64,000 bases of DNA from Orychophragmus violaceus. Lineage: Eukaryota > Streptophyta > Magnoliopsida > Brassicales > Brassicaceae. Below are positions 12,182 to 22,739 of this stretch, one piece after another. Location: NCBI GenBank assembly GCA_030180135.1, contig CM058239.1:111695318-111759317 (forward strand), in the 5' to 3' direction. Below the pieces are notes generated by a model that was given only the letters and a program-made list of their open reading frames with translations, was not told the DNA's origin and ran no database searches. How positions within the stretch are numbered: the first letter of the stretch is position 1; every line of letters begins with the position of its first letter. The translations under genes were made by a program, and so were the position numbers.

Positions 12182-13467
12182 AGAATGAAGCATCGAATCT
12201 TCTATCAACAGCCAAAGACGCTCTTCTCAATGCCCTTCTTCTGGCCGCCAAGAGACACAGCTCTGGCGTTCCTCAGGTATTATGCCCTTCTTGTCCTCCA
12301 TGGTTCTCGACTTCTTACTCCAGCACTCTGAGAAGCAATTCGCCTTTCCTCTCTACCCGCATGACAACAACCAGAAAATACTTCATGTGCAACTGTGTTA
12401 TAGTGGCCTTTCACCAGATTTCACTTTGATGTCGTTCCTCATTATCACTTTGATGCGGGTCCCTTTTTAACTATGTGTTTAATGCTCTGCAGTCCTTACT
12501 CGTGTAGTTTAAATTACTGTCACTTTTACAAAGTGCTTTTCTCTATCTTTTTGTTGATTTCTCTGTCTGCCTTCCATAGGATACTACTTTTGATCTTGCC
12601 ATTGCGGTGCTTGTTGAACTTGTGACTCGGCATATGGTGTGTTTAAACGACATTTTAGTGACATCTTTTAGTTTTTGTCTTCTGGTATCATAAAGTGCAC
12701 ACTGAACAAGCATCATGACTCATTACAATGTCATCAACCCAACGGTTAATATGTGACTCAGTGATTTATATTGTGACACTTTTGTTCATACAGGGTATCA
12801 TACATTGTATCAGTGGTACAAATCAGTGGATAGCAAGCATTTCCCAGACCCTACCTTTATCCCGCATGCATCAAGTATCTTATGTCAGCATTTGATGTTC
12901 TTACTGTACTGTATTTTGTGTCTATTCTGTTTAACTGAAATTTAATTGAAAAAACCGACCTTTAACATTAGGTGATGGCGGTTACCCGGACCAACATTTG
13001 CAAAGAAGGAATGGAATCGCTCTCCCGAAGCGGAGCTGTTATCTATTATGATTCTGTCTTCCTTTACTTCTGGGAGTTTTCAACACCTGCGGTGTCTTTG
13101 GTATTTGGAAGCTACTTGTATATTCACTTTGATGAACCTTTCTCTTCACTCCGCATTGCCAATTACAAATCTTTCACCCGTTTCCACATCAAAGAGAATA
13201 AAGACATCGAAGTATTCACTCTAGCGGTTGATAAGGTAACTAAGAGAACACTATAGTTGCTACAAAACTGATAGTGCTGATACTGAAATGATTATCATGA
13301 ACCAATATTTATGGATCATGTCATTTTTTTTTGTTGATTTCGTAGTTGTTAATTAAAGAATTGTAACGAGAGTTATGTATATGATATGAGTTTAGGTTCC
13401 AAAAGACTTGAAGCTGGACAAAGAGTGGAATTCAGAGCCGAAACAGAGTGGGGGTGATGAGCCATAA
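12182..13467 (+). pseudogene. calcineurin-like metallophosphoesterase family gene, C-terminal fragment
   Basis: Several exon-like blocks with GT-AG borders read in order on the plus strand. Block D (12972-13235) starts VMAVTRTNICKEGMESLSR, passes a hydrophobic stretch (FLYFWEFSTPAVSLVFGSY) and ends FTLAVDK at a GT donor. After a TTTAG acceptor, block E (13396-13467) continues VPKDLKLDKEW to a stop. An earlier block near 12800-12895 has LYQWYKSVDSKHFPDP and IKYLMSAFD. From memory this matches the membrane-anchored C-terminal part of a plant calcineurin-like phosphoesterase family. The catalytic metallophosphatase domain is absent. The blocks start just after the 3' LTR of the miniature retroelement, and earlier blocks are in shifting frames, so this is a truncated copy. 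Blocks at 12182-12276 and 12580-12640 are assigned only by position. Confidence 0.6.
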
Positions 13468-13469
13468 GA

Positions 13470-13956
13470 GAAAGTTTCCAAGTCAATGGTGTGCATCATC
13501 CGCCGTATCGGAGGCGTCAAAGCTCTTCGCAACACCTCTCTGCTTCCGTCGATCGCATCCCGCATAAGCTTCTCATCTCTTGGCACCATAAACCCATGCC
13601 AAACCATCCCGAACAAGTGCAAGCATTTCGAACTCTCAGACCCGCTCCATGATCCTTTTCATAACCTGCATCACTTATTAATGATCTCTTACTTGAAATT
13701 TTTCAGAAAAGGCTCTCTGTTTTATGAATTTTGTGAGATAGAGTGAATGAGTTTCTTTTTTGTCTTTATATTTAAGTGGAAATTGACTTCGTTTCATCTT
13801 TCTGTGATGGAGAGGTTGGACTGCTTTTAAATTATGTATGCTCAGTTTGACCAATTCAATTTGACAACCGTGTCAACGACGAACTTTTTTAGAACAAAAT
13901 ATTGAGAGAATTCAATATGCATTTATAAACATGCTTTTTTAGTCAAATTAATTTAA
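13470..13956. other. stretch without assignable gene
   Basis: Open frames on both strands at 13486-13746 show no motif I recognise. The rest is AT-rich 3'-flank-like sequence. Confidence 0.45.
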
Positions 13957-13990
13957 CTAGTGGATCCTCAGCCCCCGCGCACGCGCGGGG
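13957..13990 (-). mobile_element. Helitron 3' terminus (minus orientation)
   Basis: Read on the minus strand, a 7-bp GC hairpin (CCCCGCG, loop of four, CGCGGGG; 13973-13990) is followed by a short spacer and CTAG (13957-13960) with a T after it. Hairpin plus CTRR followed by T is the 3' end of Helitrons. The body would extend rightwards into the region with SAUR and CDPK fragments; its 5' TC end was not found. Confidence 0.72.
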
Positions 13991-14549
13991 TCCGGGTGTT
14001 GTAAGATAATTTCAAATGTATTCCACGCCTACTTCATCAAACGTTGACGATCATTTGCTTCTTTGAGAGTGATCTAAACCTAACCGAGTTTTCTCATTAT
14101 TGCAGTCATGTTCAAAACATAAATGGATAGTCACACAAAAGATTATGATATACTTAGTGCACACCATGGTGTTTTACTGAGATTTCTTTTTGCCATCGTT
14201 TTATTGAGGTTGATCTGGATGCGACTGAAATCTCTGCTATCCAGAGAATGTATCACATGCTATGAATACATGCATTGATTCTGTAATCATGGTTGATGTA
14301 TATTCCTTTCACTAAAACAATTTACAATTATTTCAATGGAAAAATATATAACTAATTCATACATCTAGATTGTATATATCTTCAAATAATGAAGTGTAGT
14401 TAAAATTCATCGAATCTGAGATGTAACATAAAGAACAAAGACTCATGTCATGGTATAGTTTAGACGTCCATAGGATGATCAAATCCAAAATCTCCCTCCG
14501 ATGTGCTCAACAGTGTTTGAAACAAAGGCTGGTTTAAGTATGAAACCGG

Positions 14550-15221
14550 TGTTGGGTCGTTTAGATGATCCTGATTCAATTCCAGATTCAGATTATCCTA
14601 AACATGCGATCTAGGTTCTTCTCAGAATAGAAACAAATGATGATCTCACCTTATACCTGTTATTGCAGCGGAAGAAGATGGTATGTCTGAGATCAGAGAA
14701 ACACCGAGGGATGAATCCTCCAAAGGTTCACACACGCTTTCACAGGAAACAGCTGCTAGACCACGAGGGGAACTCGGCGCAGAGTGAGAGAGTTTACGGC
14801 TCAAGTCTTAGGGTTTATCAGTCTGAAACTCGAGTTTTATGACACAAAACTCGTCCTGTTCCATTTGGGCCATTTGGCCCAAATACCAATTAACTCGTCG
14901 GTGTTTGCGCACTGCATCGATCGTTGCACCTTATGCATCGATCGATGCACAGTGGCTAAACCTTTTATTCTCTCTAAGTACAGTAAATGCCTAGCACTTT
15001 TACTGTACTTCTGCTAAACCGTTCCTACACATTTTCCTGTTAGCTTAGGCGTGTGACCCATATGGGATCATATAATAAAGGCAATAAGTCCAAGACTTAT
15101 AGATCATGAGCGGACTCTAGCAAGCCATCATGACCCCCAGTATTATATGACTTATGTCTGATCATTGACATACTCTTACTTTCTAGAGACAGTACCGAGA
15201 TTACTGGACACAATTCCAACA
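14550..15221 (-). repeat. 3' LTR of complete Copia element
   Basis: 672 bp, plus strand starting TGTTGGGTCG and ending CAATTCCAACA. It includes a hairpin ATAAGTC-CAA-GACTTAT (15084-15100) and a 16-bp palindrome TGCATCGATCGATGCA (14934-14949). Confidence 0.97.
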
Positions 15222-15232
15222 ATCTCCCACTT
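15222..15232 (-). other. polypurine tract of Copia element
   Basis: On the minus strand AAGTGGGAGAT lies directly before the TGTTGG start of the 3' LTR, the usual site for plus-strand DNA priming in Copia elements. Confidence 0.85.
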
Positions 15233-16077
15233 GTACTGGAATCTCTGTATTCATAATCCTTTTGTCTCAATATCTCGATTAGTCATAAGGCAAGATTAGT
15301 GTCATCCTTATAAAGCCTAATCTTGTTCATCGGACTCTGATTTGATACTGACAATACAAACGACTCGGGAAAGTCCGTTTGAGCATGGCCATGCGTTTTC
15401 CAGTATTCAAATCTCCGATTGGCCTAGAGATATTCACTCCATTTATATTGGAGGGACAGATCCCATCTTGTTCCATCACTGTAAACTACTCACTTCATGA
15501 TGTACCCAAACAAGGTCCTTATAGCTATCGCAGAACGATAGCGTTAGACAATGATCAAAGTGCATCAGTCCATATGCAGTCACATGCATGCGAACTCAGG
15601 TCTAAGGACTATACTCTATAGTCGTAGTAAGAATCTCTTATGACACAGATATAAATATCCTGAAGAGTTCTTATTAGCGGGTCTTGTCCGGTCGTATGTT
15701 CCCAACATACACCTATGTACTGACTTTGATGCCGAGCATCTATGACACACTGAGACTTTGTGATAAGTCACGTACCAATCCAATCTTACACGGTTGTTGG
15801 TGTTCCAATTTCAACAACCTTCGACTAGGGACAGGATGATATAAAACATTTATCAAATATAGGATCTCATGATCAAGCTAAATGACTTCGATGACTCAAG
15901 ATCAAATCATTTACTTCGATGACCTATAAAATGGTTCATATCATTTTGGAACGATTATTTCATCACAGTTAAAATAATCTTGAAATAATAATTTCATTAA
16001 AACATAAATAATAATGTTTTACAAGAACATATCAAATAACTAAAATAAAGCTCACAAAACTCCCACTCAAATTTAGA

Positions 16078-19000
16078 TTACATTTCAATGTTTCTAATGC
16101 CTACAGCTTCAGTCAGGAGCTCGAGCTTAGGCCTTGGGAGTGGCTTTGTCAACGGATCAGCGACATTATCATCTGTCGGAACTCGGTTGATCTTGACTTC
16201 CTTTCTATTAATGATGTCACGTATCAAGTGATATCTTCTTTGAACATGCTTGGATTTCTGGTGTGATCTTGGTTCCTTTGCCTGAGCTATAGCACCATTG
16301 TTGTCACAAAATAGTGCCAGAGGCTCAGCCGCATCTGGTATCACACCTAGTTCCATAATGAACTTTCGAATCCAAACAGCTTCCTTCGCTGCTTCTGAGG
16401 CGGCGATATATTCAGCTTCTGTAGTGGAATCAGCAACGGTGTCCTGCTTGGAGCTTCTCCAACTTACTGCACCGCCATTCAGACAAAAGACATAACCGGA
16501 CTGTGACCGGAAATCATCTGTGTCTGTCTGGAAACTTGCGTCCGTGAATCCACTGACTTTAAGCACATCACTTCCACCGTACACTAAGAACTTATCCTTA
16601 GTATGTCTTAGATACTTCAAGATGTTCTTTACGGCAATCCAATGGTTTTCACCTGGATTTGACTGGTATCTACTCGTCATGCTCAATGCGTAAGCAACAT
16701 CAGGACGAGTACAGATCATGGCATACATGACAGATCCTATTGCAGATGCATAAGGAATATTCTTCATGCGCTCAAGCTCAGCAGCCGACGTAGGGCTCTG
16801 CTTCTTGCTTAGCGTTGTGCCATGTACCATTGGCGTGAAGCCCTTCTTGGAATCTTTCATGCTGAATCTTTGTAGGACTTTGTCAATGTATGAGTCTTGA
16901 CACAAGCCTATCAGCCTCTTAGGTCTATCCCGATAGATCCTAATTCCAAGAACGTATGCGGCTTCACCCATGTCTTTCATGGAAAAACAACTTCCAAGCC
17001 AGTCTTTTACAGACTTCAGCATTGGAATGTCGTTTCCGAGAAGCAGTATGTCATCAACATACAGAATAAGAAAATCGATTTTGCTCCCACTAGTTTTCTT
17101 ATACACGCATTGTTCTTCTTCGTTTCTGATAAAGTCAAATTGCTTGATCGCTTCATCAAAACGAAGATTCCAGCTCCTCGATGCTTGCTTCAATCCATAA
17201 ATGGATTTATGAAGTTTGCATACTTTCCCAGCATTCTTTGGATCTATGTAACCGTCAGGTTGTGTCATATACACATCCTCTTCCAGAATACCATTCAGGA
17301 AGGCGGTTTTCACGTCCATCTGCCAAATTTCATAATCATGAAAAGCTGCAGTTGCTAGTAGAATCCGAATAGATTTCATCATAGCCACCGGTGAATAGGT
17401 TTCATCGTAGTCCACACCGTGAACTTGTCTGAAACCTTTTGCCACCAACCTGGCTTTATAAATCTGGACATTTCCATCCACGTCAATCTTCTTCTTGAAG
17501 ATCCATTTGCACTCGATGGCTTTTACACCAACGGGTAAGTCAACCAATGAAAAGACTTGGTTGACCGACATGGAGTCCATTTCGGAATCAGTGGCCTTGC
17601 GCCACTTAGAGGAATCTGGGCCCATCATAGCTTGATTGAAGTTCGATGGTTCATCACCATCAATGATCAAAAGATCATGACAGTCAGTCACGAGGAATCC
17701 CTGATATCTCTCGGGTTCGTGACGGATCCTCCCGGATCTTCGAACTTCAGGTACTACAGGTTCAGGCTCTACAATTTCTTGTAGATCCTCCTGCTGCTCT
17801 TCCTCATTAGGTTGAGCAGTATCCTGTTCATCTTGAATTTCTTCAAGCAGTACCTTACTCCCACTGTCTTTCTTAGAGAGAAACTCTCTCTCAAGAAAGT
17901 TACAATCCCGGGCAACAAAGATCTTGTTCTCGGAACGTAGATAGAAGTAATAAGCCTTGGTTTCCCGTGGATAACCAATGAAGTAGCATTTGTCAGATTT
18001 CGGTGTAAGCTTGTCTGAGATCAATCTCTTGACATAGGCTTCACAACCCCAAATTCTGAGATACGACAGCACTGGAGCTTCTCCAGTCCATAATTCATAT
18101 GGTGTCTTTGCCACTGTTTTTGATGGCGCTCTATTTAGAGTGAACACTGCTGTTAGCAGAGCATATCCCCAAAGGGATATTGGAAGGTCTGTGTGACTCA
18201 TCATAGATCGAACCATATCCAATAAGGTCCGATTTCTCCTCTCAGACACACCATTCCATTGAGGTGTTCCAGGAGGAGTGAGTTGGGATACGATCCCACA
18301 CTCTCTCAGATGATCACTGAATTCTTGGCTTAAGTATTCTCCTCCTCGGTCGGACCGAAGAGCCTTAATGCTTTTGCCAAGTTGGTTCTGTACTTCATTT
18401 TGGAATTCTCTGAACTTCTCAAAAGATTCAGACTTATGTTTCATTAAATAAACATATCCATACCTACTGAAATCATCAGTAAAGGTAATGAAGTACTGAT
18501 AGTTTCCTCTTGCATTAGTGGACATTGGGCCACACACATCAGTGTGTATCAGGCCCAATAAGTCACTGGCCCTCTCGTTAGGTTTATTAAAGGGGGCCCG
18601 TGTCATTTTGCCCATCATGCAGGATTCGCATTTCTCACATGACTCAAAGTCAAATGAGCCAAGAAGTCCATTCGAATGGAGCCTCTTGATGCGTTTCTCG
18701 CTGATGTGCCCTAAACGACAATGCCATAGAAACGTTCGGTTTTCCTCATTAGGTTTAAACCGTTTTGTATTAATGTTATAAATTGGCGCGGATTGATCGA
18801 GTATGTAAAGCCCATTCGTAAGAGGGGCAGAACCATAGAACAAATTGTTGCGATTGAAGGAACATAATTTATTCTTAACTGAAAAATCATAACCTTCCAA
18901 ATCCAACAAAGAAATTGAAATAATATTTCTGCTTATAGCAGGTACAAAATAACAATTATTAAGTTCTAAAATCAATCCCGAAGGTAAAGACAACAAGTAA

Positions 19001-20055
19001 GTTCCTACAGCTAGTGCTGAAACTTTCGCTCCATTCCCAACTCGTAGTTCCACTTGTCCTTGCTTCAGCCTTCTACTGTTGCTGAGTGCCTGCATATTAG
19101 TACAAATATGAGCCCCACAACCAGTATCCATGACCCATGAGGTATTATCAGAAGTAGTTGTATTAACTTCTATAACAAAAATACCTGATGAAGAAGTCTC
19201 GAAAGTCTTCTTCTTTAATTCCTTTAGACCTTCCTGGAATTTCTTGCAATCTCTTCTCCAATGCCCCAGTTCTTTGCAGAACCTGCACATGTCAGTAGGC
19301 CCAGCCTTGGACTTGGGCTTGGGCTTTGGCGTGTCTGAGTCCACGACTTGGACACCCTTGGCCTTTCCCTTATCCTTAGCAGAAGACTTCTTAAACCCCT
19401 TGCCCTTTTGTACCATAAGTACATTGGGGTCCTTGGCGGTTTTCTTCAAGTTGGGCTCTGCAGTCTTGAGCATTCCGTGAAGCTCAGGCAGTGTCTTACT
19501 CAAGCCATGCATGTTAAAGTTCAGAATGAACTGATCATAGCTTGCAGGTAAAGACTGCAGAATGATGTCGCAGGCAAGTTCCTGGCTGATTGGGCAGTCG
19601 AGTTTGTGAAGATGATCGAGATAACCCATCATCTTCAACACATGAGGACTCACTGCCGCATTCGCAGCCAACTTACAGTCCAAGAGGTTCTTAACTGTCT
19701 GGAACCTCTCGGTCCTAGCCTGCTCCTGAAAAAGCGATTTCAGGCTTGCCATGATCTCGATTGGAGACAATACACTTTCGAACTGTTTTTGCAGCTCTGG
19801 AGTCATTGTCACCAACATCAGGCAATAAACATCATTTTCATCTGACGAATGCTTTTCCCAAGCATTGTGCAGAGTCCTGGCAGCATTGGCAAGAGGCCTC
19901 TCGGGGAGGGGATCTCGAAGGACATAATCCTTCTTCTCCTGCTTGAGGACCAGCCTCAAGTTCCTTGACCATGTCAGGAAGTTCGTTCCAGTCAGCTTCT
20001 CCTTCTCGAGAACAGACCGGATCGAGAATGTGTTTTGTGTGCTTGTAGTAGTCAT
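16078..20055 (-). CDS. Copia gag-pol polyprotein, intact, 1325 aa
   Basis: A single uninterrupted frame encodes the full set of retrotransposon proteins. Residues 1-215 are a gag of the UBN2 type. A CCHC zinc knuckle (CRFCKELGHWRRDC) lies at 257-270. The aspartic protease has its DTG at 310-312 (WVMDTGCGAH). A GAG-pre-integrase zinc-binding region follows (HCRLGH ... CESCMMGK, about 449-488). The integrase core has its three acidic sites in HTDVCGPM, RSDRGGEY and NGVSERRNR (about 515-625). Reverse transcriptase runs from about 830 to 1075, with QMDVKTAFLNG and the catalytic YVDDILL. RNase H has GFTDASFQ, STTEAEYIA and FCDNNGAI (about 1165-1280). All catalytic residues visible to me are kept. 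The start follows a strong 3' splice-site-like stretch (TATATTTCAG) two bases before the ATG, as in the second copy. Confidence 0.97.
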   Translation of the reverse strand: MTTTSTQNTFSIRSVLEKEKLTGTNFLTWSRNLRLVLKQEKKDYVLRDPLPERPLANAARTLHNAWEKHSSDENDVYCLMLVTMTPELQKQFESVLSPIEIMASLKSLFQEQARTERFQTVKNLLDCKLAANAAVSPHVLKMMGYLDHLHKLDCPISQELACDIILQSLPASYDQFILNFNMHGLSKTLPELHGMLKTAEPNLKKTAKDPNVLMVQKGKGFKKSSAKDKGKAKGVQVVDSDTPKPKPKSKAGPTDMCRFCKELGHWRRDCKKFQEGLKELKKKTFETSSSGIFVIEVNTTTSDNTSWVMDTGCGAHICTNMQALSNSRRLKQGQVELRVGNGAKVSALAVGTYLLSLPSGLILELNNCYFVPAISRNIISISLLDLEGYDFSVKNKLCSFNRNNLFYGSAPLTNGLYILDQSAPIYNINTKRFKPNEENRTFLWHCRLGHISEKRIKRLHSNGLLGSFDFESCEKCESCMMGKMTRAPFNKPNERASDLLGLIHTDVCGPMSTNARGNYQYFITFTDDFSRYGYVYLMKHKSESFEKFREFQNEVQNQLGKSIKALRSDRGGEYLSQEFSDHLRECGIVSQLTPPGTPQWNGVSERRNRTLLDMVRSMMSHTDLPISLWGYALLTAVFTLNRAPSKTVAKTPYELWTGEAPVLSYLRIWGCEAYVKRLISDKLTPKSDKCYFIGYPRETKAYYFYLRSENKIFVARDCNFLEREFLSKKDSGSKVLLEEIQDEQDTAQPNEEEQQEDLQEIVEPEPVVPEVRRSGRIRHEPERYQGFLVTDCHDLLIIDGDEPSNFNQAMMGPDSSKWRKATDSEMDSMSVNQVFSLVDLPVGVKAIECKWIFKKKIDVDGNVQIYKARLVAKGFRQVHGVDYDETYSPVAMMKSIRILLATAAFHDYEIWQMDVKTAFLNGILEEDVYMTQPDGYIDPKNAGKVCKLHKSIYGLKQASRSWNLRFDEAIKQFDFIRNEEEQCVYKKTSGSKIDFLILYVDDILLLGNDIPMLKSVKDWLGSCFSMKDMGEAAYVLGIRIYRDRPKRLIGLCQDSYIDKVLQRFSMKDSKKGFTPMVHGTTLSKKQSPTSAAELERMKNIPYASAIGSVMYAMICTRPDVAYALSMTSRYQSNPGENHWIAVKNILKYLRHTKDKFLVYGGSDVLKVSGFTDASFQTDTDDFRSQSGYVFCLNGGAVSWRSSKQDTVADSTTEAEYIAASEAAKEAVWIRKFIMELGVIPDAAEPLALFCDNNGAIAQAKEPRSHQKSKHVQRRYHLIRDIINRKEVKINRVPTDDNVADPLTKPLPRPKLELLTEAVGIRNIEM

Positions 20056-21604
20056 ATCTGAAATATATAAATAAAAAGGTTATTAGTTATTATGTTCAAA
20101 ATGACTAATCTCATATTAAAATTTAATATGATTAATCACGCATTATATTCAATAACATAAGTTACCCTCAATAGAATATAATGATTCCAAGATCCACATA
20201 TAACTAAGATTAAAGTGGGCCACTGGCCGTCACCCAATCTTAGCTTATATCGGTAAGCCCTATATCGGCTAATTATATCCGTGATATAACTCTTGGTTGT
20301 GAATCTGGGCCCGAGGCCCAATCCACTCTGATGTCTCAAGGCCCGGGACTCCCGATGGCCTAGTCAAGAAAACCAGACTATACAGTCATGTAATCATTAA
20401 TGTCTGGGACTCCCAATGACATTTATGAATCACAAACTGTCTTACCCACGCAAAAACAGACATCCTCACACTGTAAGGCCATGAATGCAATTGAATGGGC
20501 TTTGACAGCTGACATAGCCTGGACAAGACATCCACCGCTTGATATTATTTGAGGTTCGTAGGTTTATTAAAATCATTCCCAAAATAGAAGATTACTATTT
20601 CGGGAAACTTTCTATTTATGGAAACCTACTATTTTTGGAAACTTTCTAAAATTGGAAACTTTCTAAAACCGAAAACTTTCTAACTTTAGAAACTTCTTTC
20701 AAATCCAAAACCCGCAAATTCAGAAACTTCTATTTAAAGAAACTTTCTAATTATAAAATTTCGGAAAATATAATTCAAAAACGACTTTATAAATTTATAA
20801 AATAGATTTTAAATTATTCTGAAGAAAGACTCAATTAACTGGCCCAATTGTTTTAACTTCTTGGCCCGAGGCCCAAGAATTGGTCCATGTCCAAGACATG
20901 ACCCAATTGTCCAATTAATTGACATAACCGGTCTGGTTCATTAAAACTGGTCTAACCAAGTTTTAATTACTACGATGACCACAATTGTCAACCGGTTATT
21001 TACTAAACCGGATTTTCTCAATTTATTTGGTCCAACCAAATCAAATTAGAAATTCCTGGTTTAGGCACTAAATCCAATATTTCTTTCGACATTGGATTTC
21101 TTATCCCGGTTTAACCAGACTTAATAAAATTATCAAATCTGTTTATTAAACCAGAACGAATCAATTTTAATCAAATTAAACCGAGCCAAAACCCTAACCG
21201 CATCGATCGATGCTCACAGCATCGATCCTGCAACGATCGTTCATCGATCCTGCAACGATCGATGCTCTCACGTGTGCACGAACGGTTATCAGGTTTGGCC
21301 GAGAGATTCTCGCGAGATCCATGCGATCGTTCGAACGATCCATGCGATCGCGGTCAATCTCTCGCGACTGCAACGATCGATCCTTGCATTGCATCGATCG
21401 ATGCAATGCGATCTCAGTCGATGCAAGATCAGTTTCGATCGCATACCAAATCAATATAGCTTGGTCATGCGATTTTTTCAACTGTTTGTTTAGGATTTAA
21501 TTCTTGTTTCTTAAGTGTTTTAATCTTATCAGTAGATTGATTCAAAAACACCTCTTTAAACAATCCTAAAACATGAATCTAAACAAGAAGAACCAGAACC
21601 TAAA
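20056..21604 (-). other. long leader of complete Copia element
   Basis: About 1.55 kb between primer-binding site and gag ATG. It holds a tandem series of GGAAACTTTCTA-like units (about 20590-20760), a stretch rich in CCGGTTTA motifs (20930-21130) and a CGATCG palindrome array (21190-21450). I see no ORF with an ATG and conserved content. Confidence 0.8.
21195..21450. repeat. CGATCG palindrome array in Copia leader
   Basis: A 250-bp block packed with GATCGAT, CGATCG and GCATCGATCGATGC units. It contains a perfect 24-bp palindrome at 21386-21409 (half-site GCATTGCATCGA). The same motif occurs in both LTRs of this element (14934-14949 and 22002-22017). Confidence 0.93.
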
Positions 21605-21616
21605 GCTCTGATACCA
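21605..21616 (-). other. primer-binding site of complete Copia element
   Basis: On the minus strand TGGTATCAGAGC, complementary to initiator methionine tRNA, one base after the 5' LTR. Confidence 0.93.
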
Positions 21617-21617
21617 C

Positions 21618-22289
21618 TGTTGGGTCGTTTAGATGATCCTGATTCAATTCCAGATTCAGATTATCCTAAACATGCGATCTAGGTTCTTCTCAGAATAGAA
21701 ACAAATGATGATCTCACCTTATACCTGTTATTGCAGCGGAAGAAGATGGTATGTCTGAGATCAGAGAAACACCGAGGGATGAATCCTCCAAAGGTTCACA
21801 CACGCTTTCACAGGAAACAGCTGCTAGACCACGAGGGGAACTCGGCGCAGAGTGAGAGAGTTTACGGCTCAAGTCTTAGGGTTTATCAGTCTGAAACTCG
21901 AGTTTTATGACACAAAACTCGTCCTGTTCCATTTGGGCCATTTGGCCCAAATACCAATTAACTCGTCGGTGTTTGCGCACTGCATCGATCGTTGCACCTT
22001 ATGCATCGATCGATGCACAGTGGCTAAACCTTTTATTCTCTCTAAGTACAGTAAATGCCTAGCACTTTTACTGTACTTCTGCTAAACCGTTCCTACACAT
22101 TTTCCTGTTAGCTTAGGCGTGTGACCCATATGGGATCATATAATAAAGGCAATAAGTCCAAGACTTATAGATCATGAGCGGACTCTAGCAAGCCATCATG
22201 ACCCCCAGTATTATATGACTTATGTCTGATCATTGACATACTCTTACTTTCTAGAGACAGTACCGAGATTACTGGACACAATTCCAACA
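21618..22289 (-). repeat. 5' LTR of complete Copia element
   Basis: 672 bp, the same as the 3' LTR by eye, flanked on the right by the ACCGG duplication. Confidence 0.97.
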
Positions 22290-22739
22290 ACCGGCACAAC
22301 GTATCTCTTCTTCTTCTGATCATTCTCTCCAACATAAACTGCCATGAATCTGTTGGTGGCGAAGATGAGTTCTCAGAAAAACCATTTTTGTTATGAGTTC
22401 TTGAAGCTTGATTGTTTTTTAGCTAAAATGGTTTCTTGTTCTTGCTAAAACCTTTGAGAATTTCATTCTGGATCTTTTTGTTTTAGTTTCTGAACCAAAA
22501 GGATTATCTGTTACTTGTTATATAAACGCAATATAGGAAAGAAATTATTTAAAAAAAAGTTTGTTTTCAGAGGGGTTTTCCCATTGCAAAGCACATGGTT
22601 TTGGATTCAAGATACTAAACCAAGAACAAATCAATAAATGGTGTCTGAGAAGTTAGCATTTACATGATAACTTCATTGGGGCTATTAAAGAACCATTCCA
22701 GTGCCTACAGGAATCGATTGCATAAGATCATTGATGTCA

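Larger units (their letters stand above)
14550..22289 (-). mobile_element. complete Copia LTR retrotransposon, 7740 bp
   Basis: Two LTRs of equal length (672 bp) bound the element, which is flanked by the 5-bp duplication ACCGG (14545-14549 and 22290-22294). By eye I see no mismatch between the LTRs, which implies a recent insertion. On the minus strand the order is 5' LTR, primer-binding site, about 1.56-kb leader, one gag-pol frame, polypurine tract, 3' LTR. Order of integrase before reverse transcriptase makes it Ty1/Copia. All parts needed for transposition appear present, so it may be competent. It sits inside a SAUR fragment. A close relative starts at 60405, and two solo LTRs lie at 48556 and 57357. 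Confidence 0.97.
14460..22345 (-). pseudogene. SAUR-type auxin-responsive gene fragment split by a Copia element
   Basis: On the minus strand an ATG at 22345 opens [10 protein letters not shown], then YVVP. The frame stops at the Copia border (22290) and resumes at 14544, after one copy of the 5-bp duplication, as VSYLNQPLFQTLL and FGFDHPM, ending with a stop at 14460-14462. Without the insertion these pieces form one 46-residue frame. AVYVGE, YVVP, SYLNQP and FGFDHPM are the hallmark core of SAUR proteins, small regulators of auxin-driven cell growth. The usual N-terminal region and the C-terminal GGLTIPC segment are missing: upstream there is a stop in frame and downstream the frame ends two codons after HPM. 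It was probably already a fragment before the Copia insertion. The nearby Helitron end suggests it may have been captured. Confidence 0.87.

Noticed and set aside
13392..13622. Minus-strand frame of 76 codons
   Set aside because: It overlaps the last phosphoesterase exon on the other strand and shows no motif.
14784..15017. 77-codon frame repeated at 21852-22085
   Set aside because: It lies inside the two LTRs and is repeated only because the LTRs are the same sequence.
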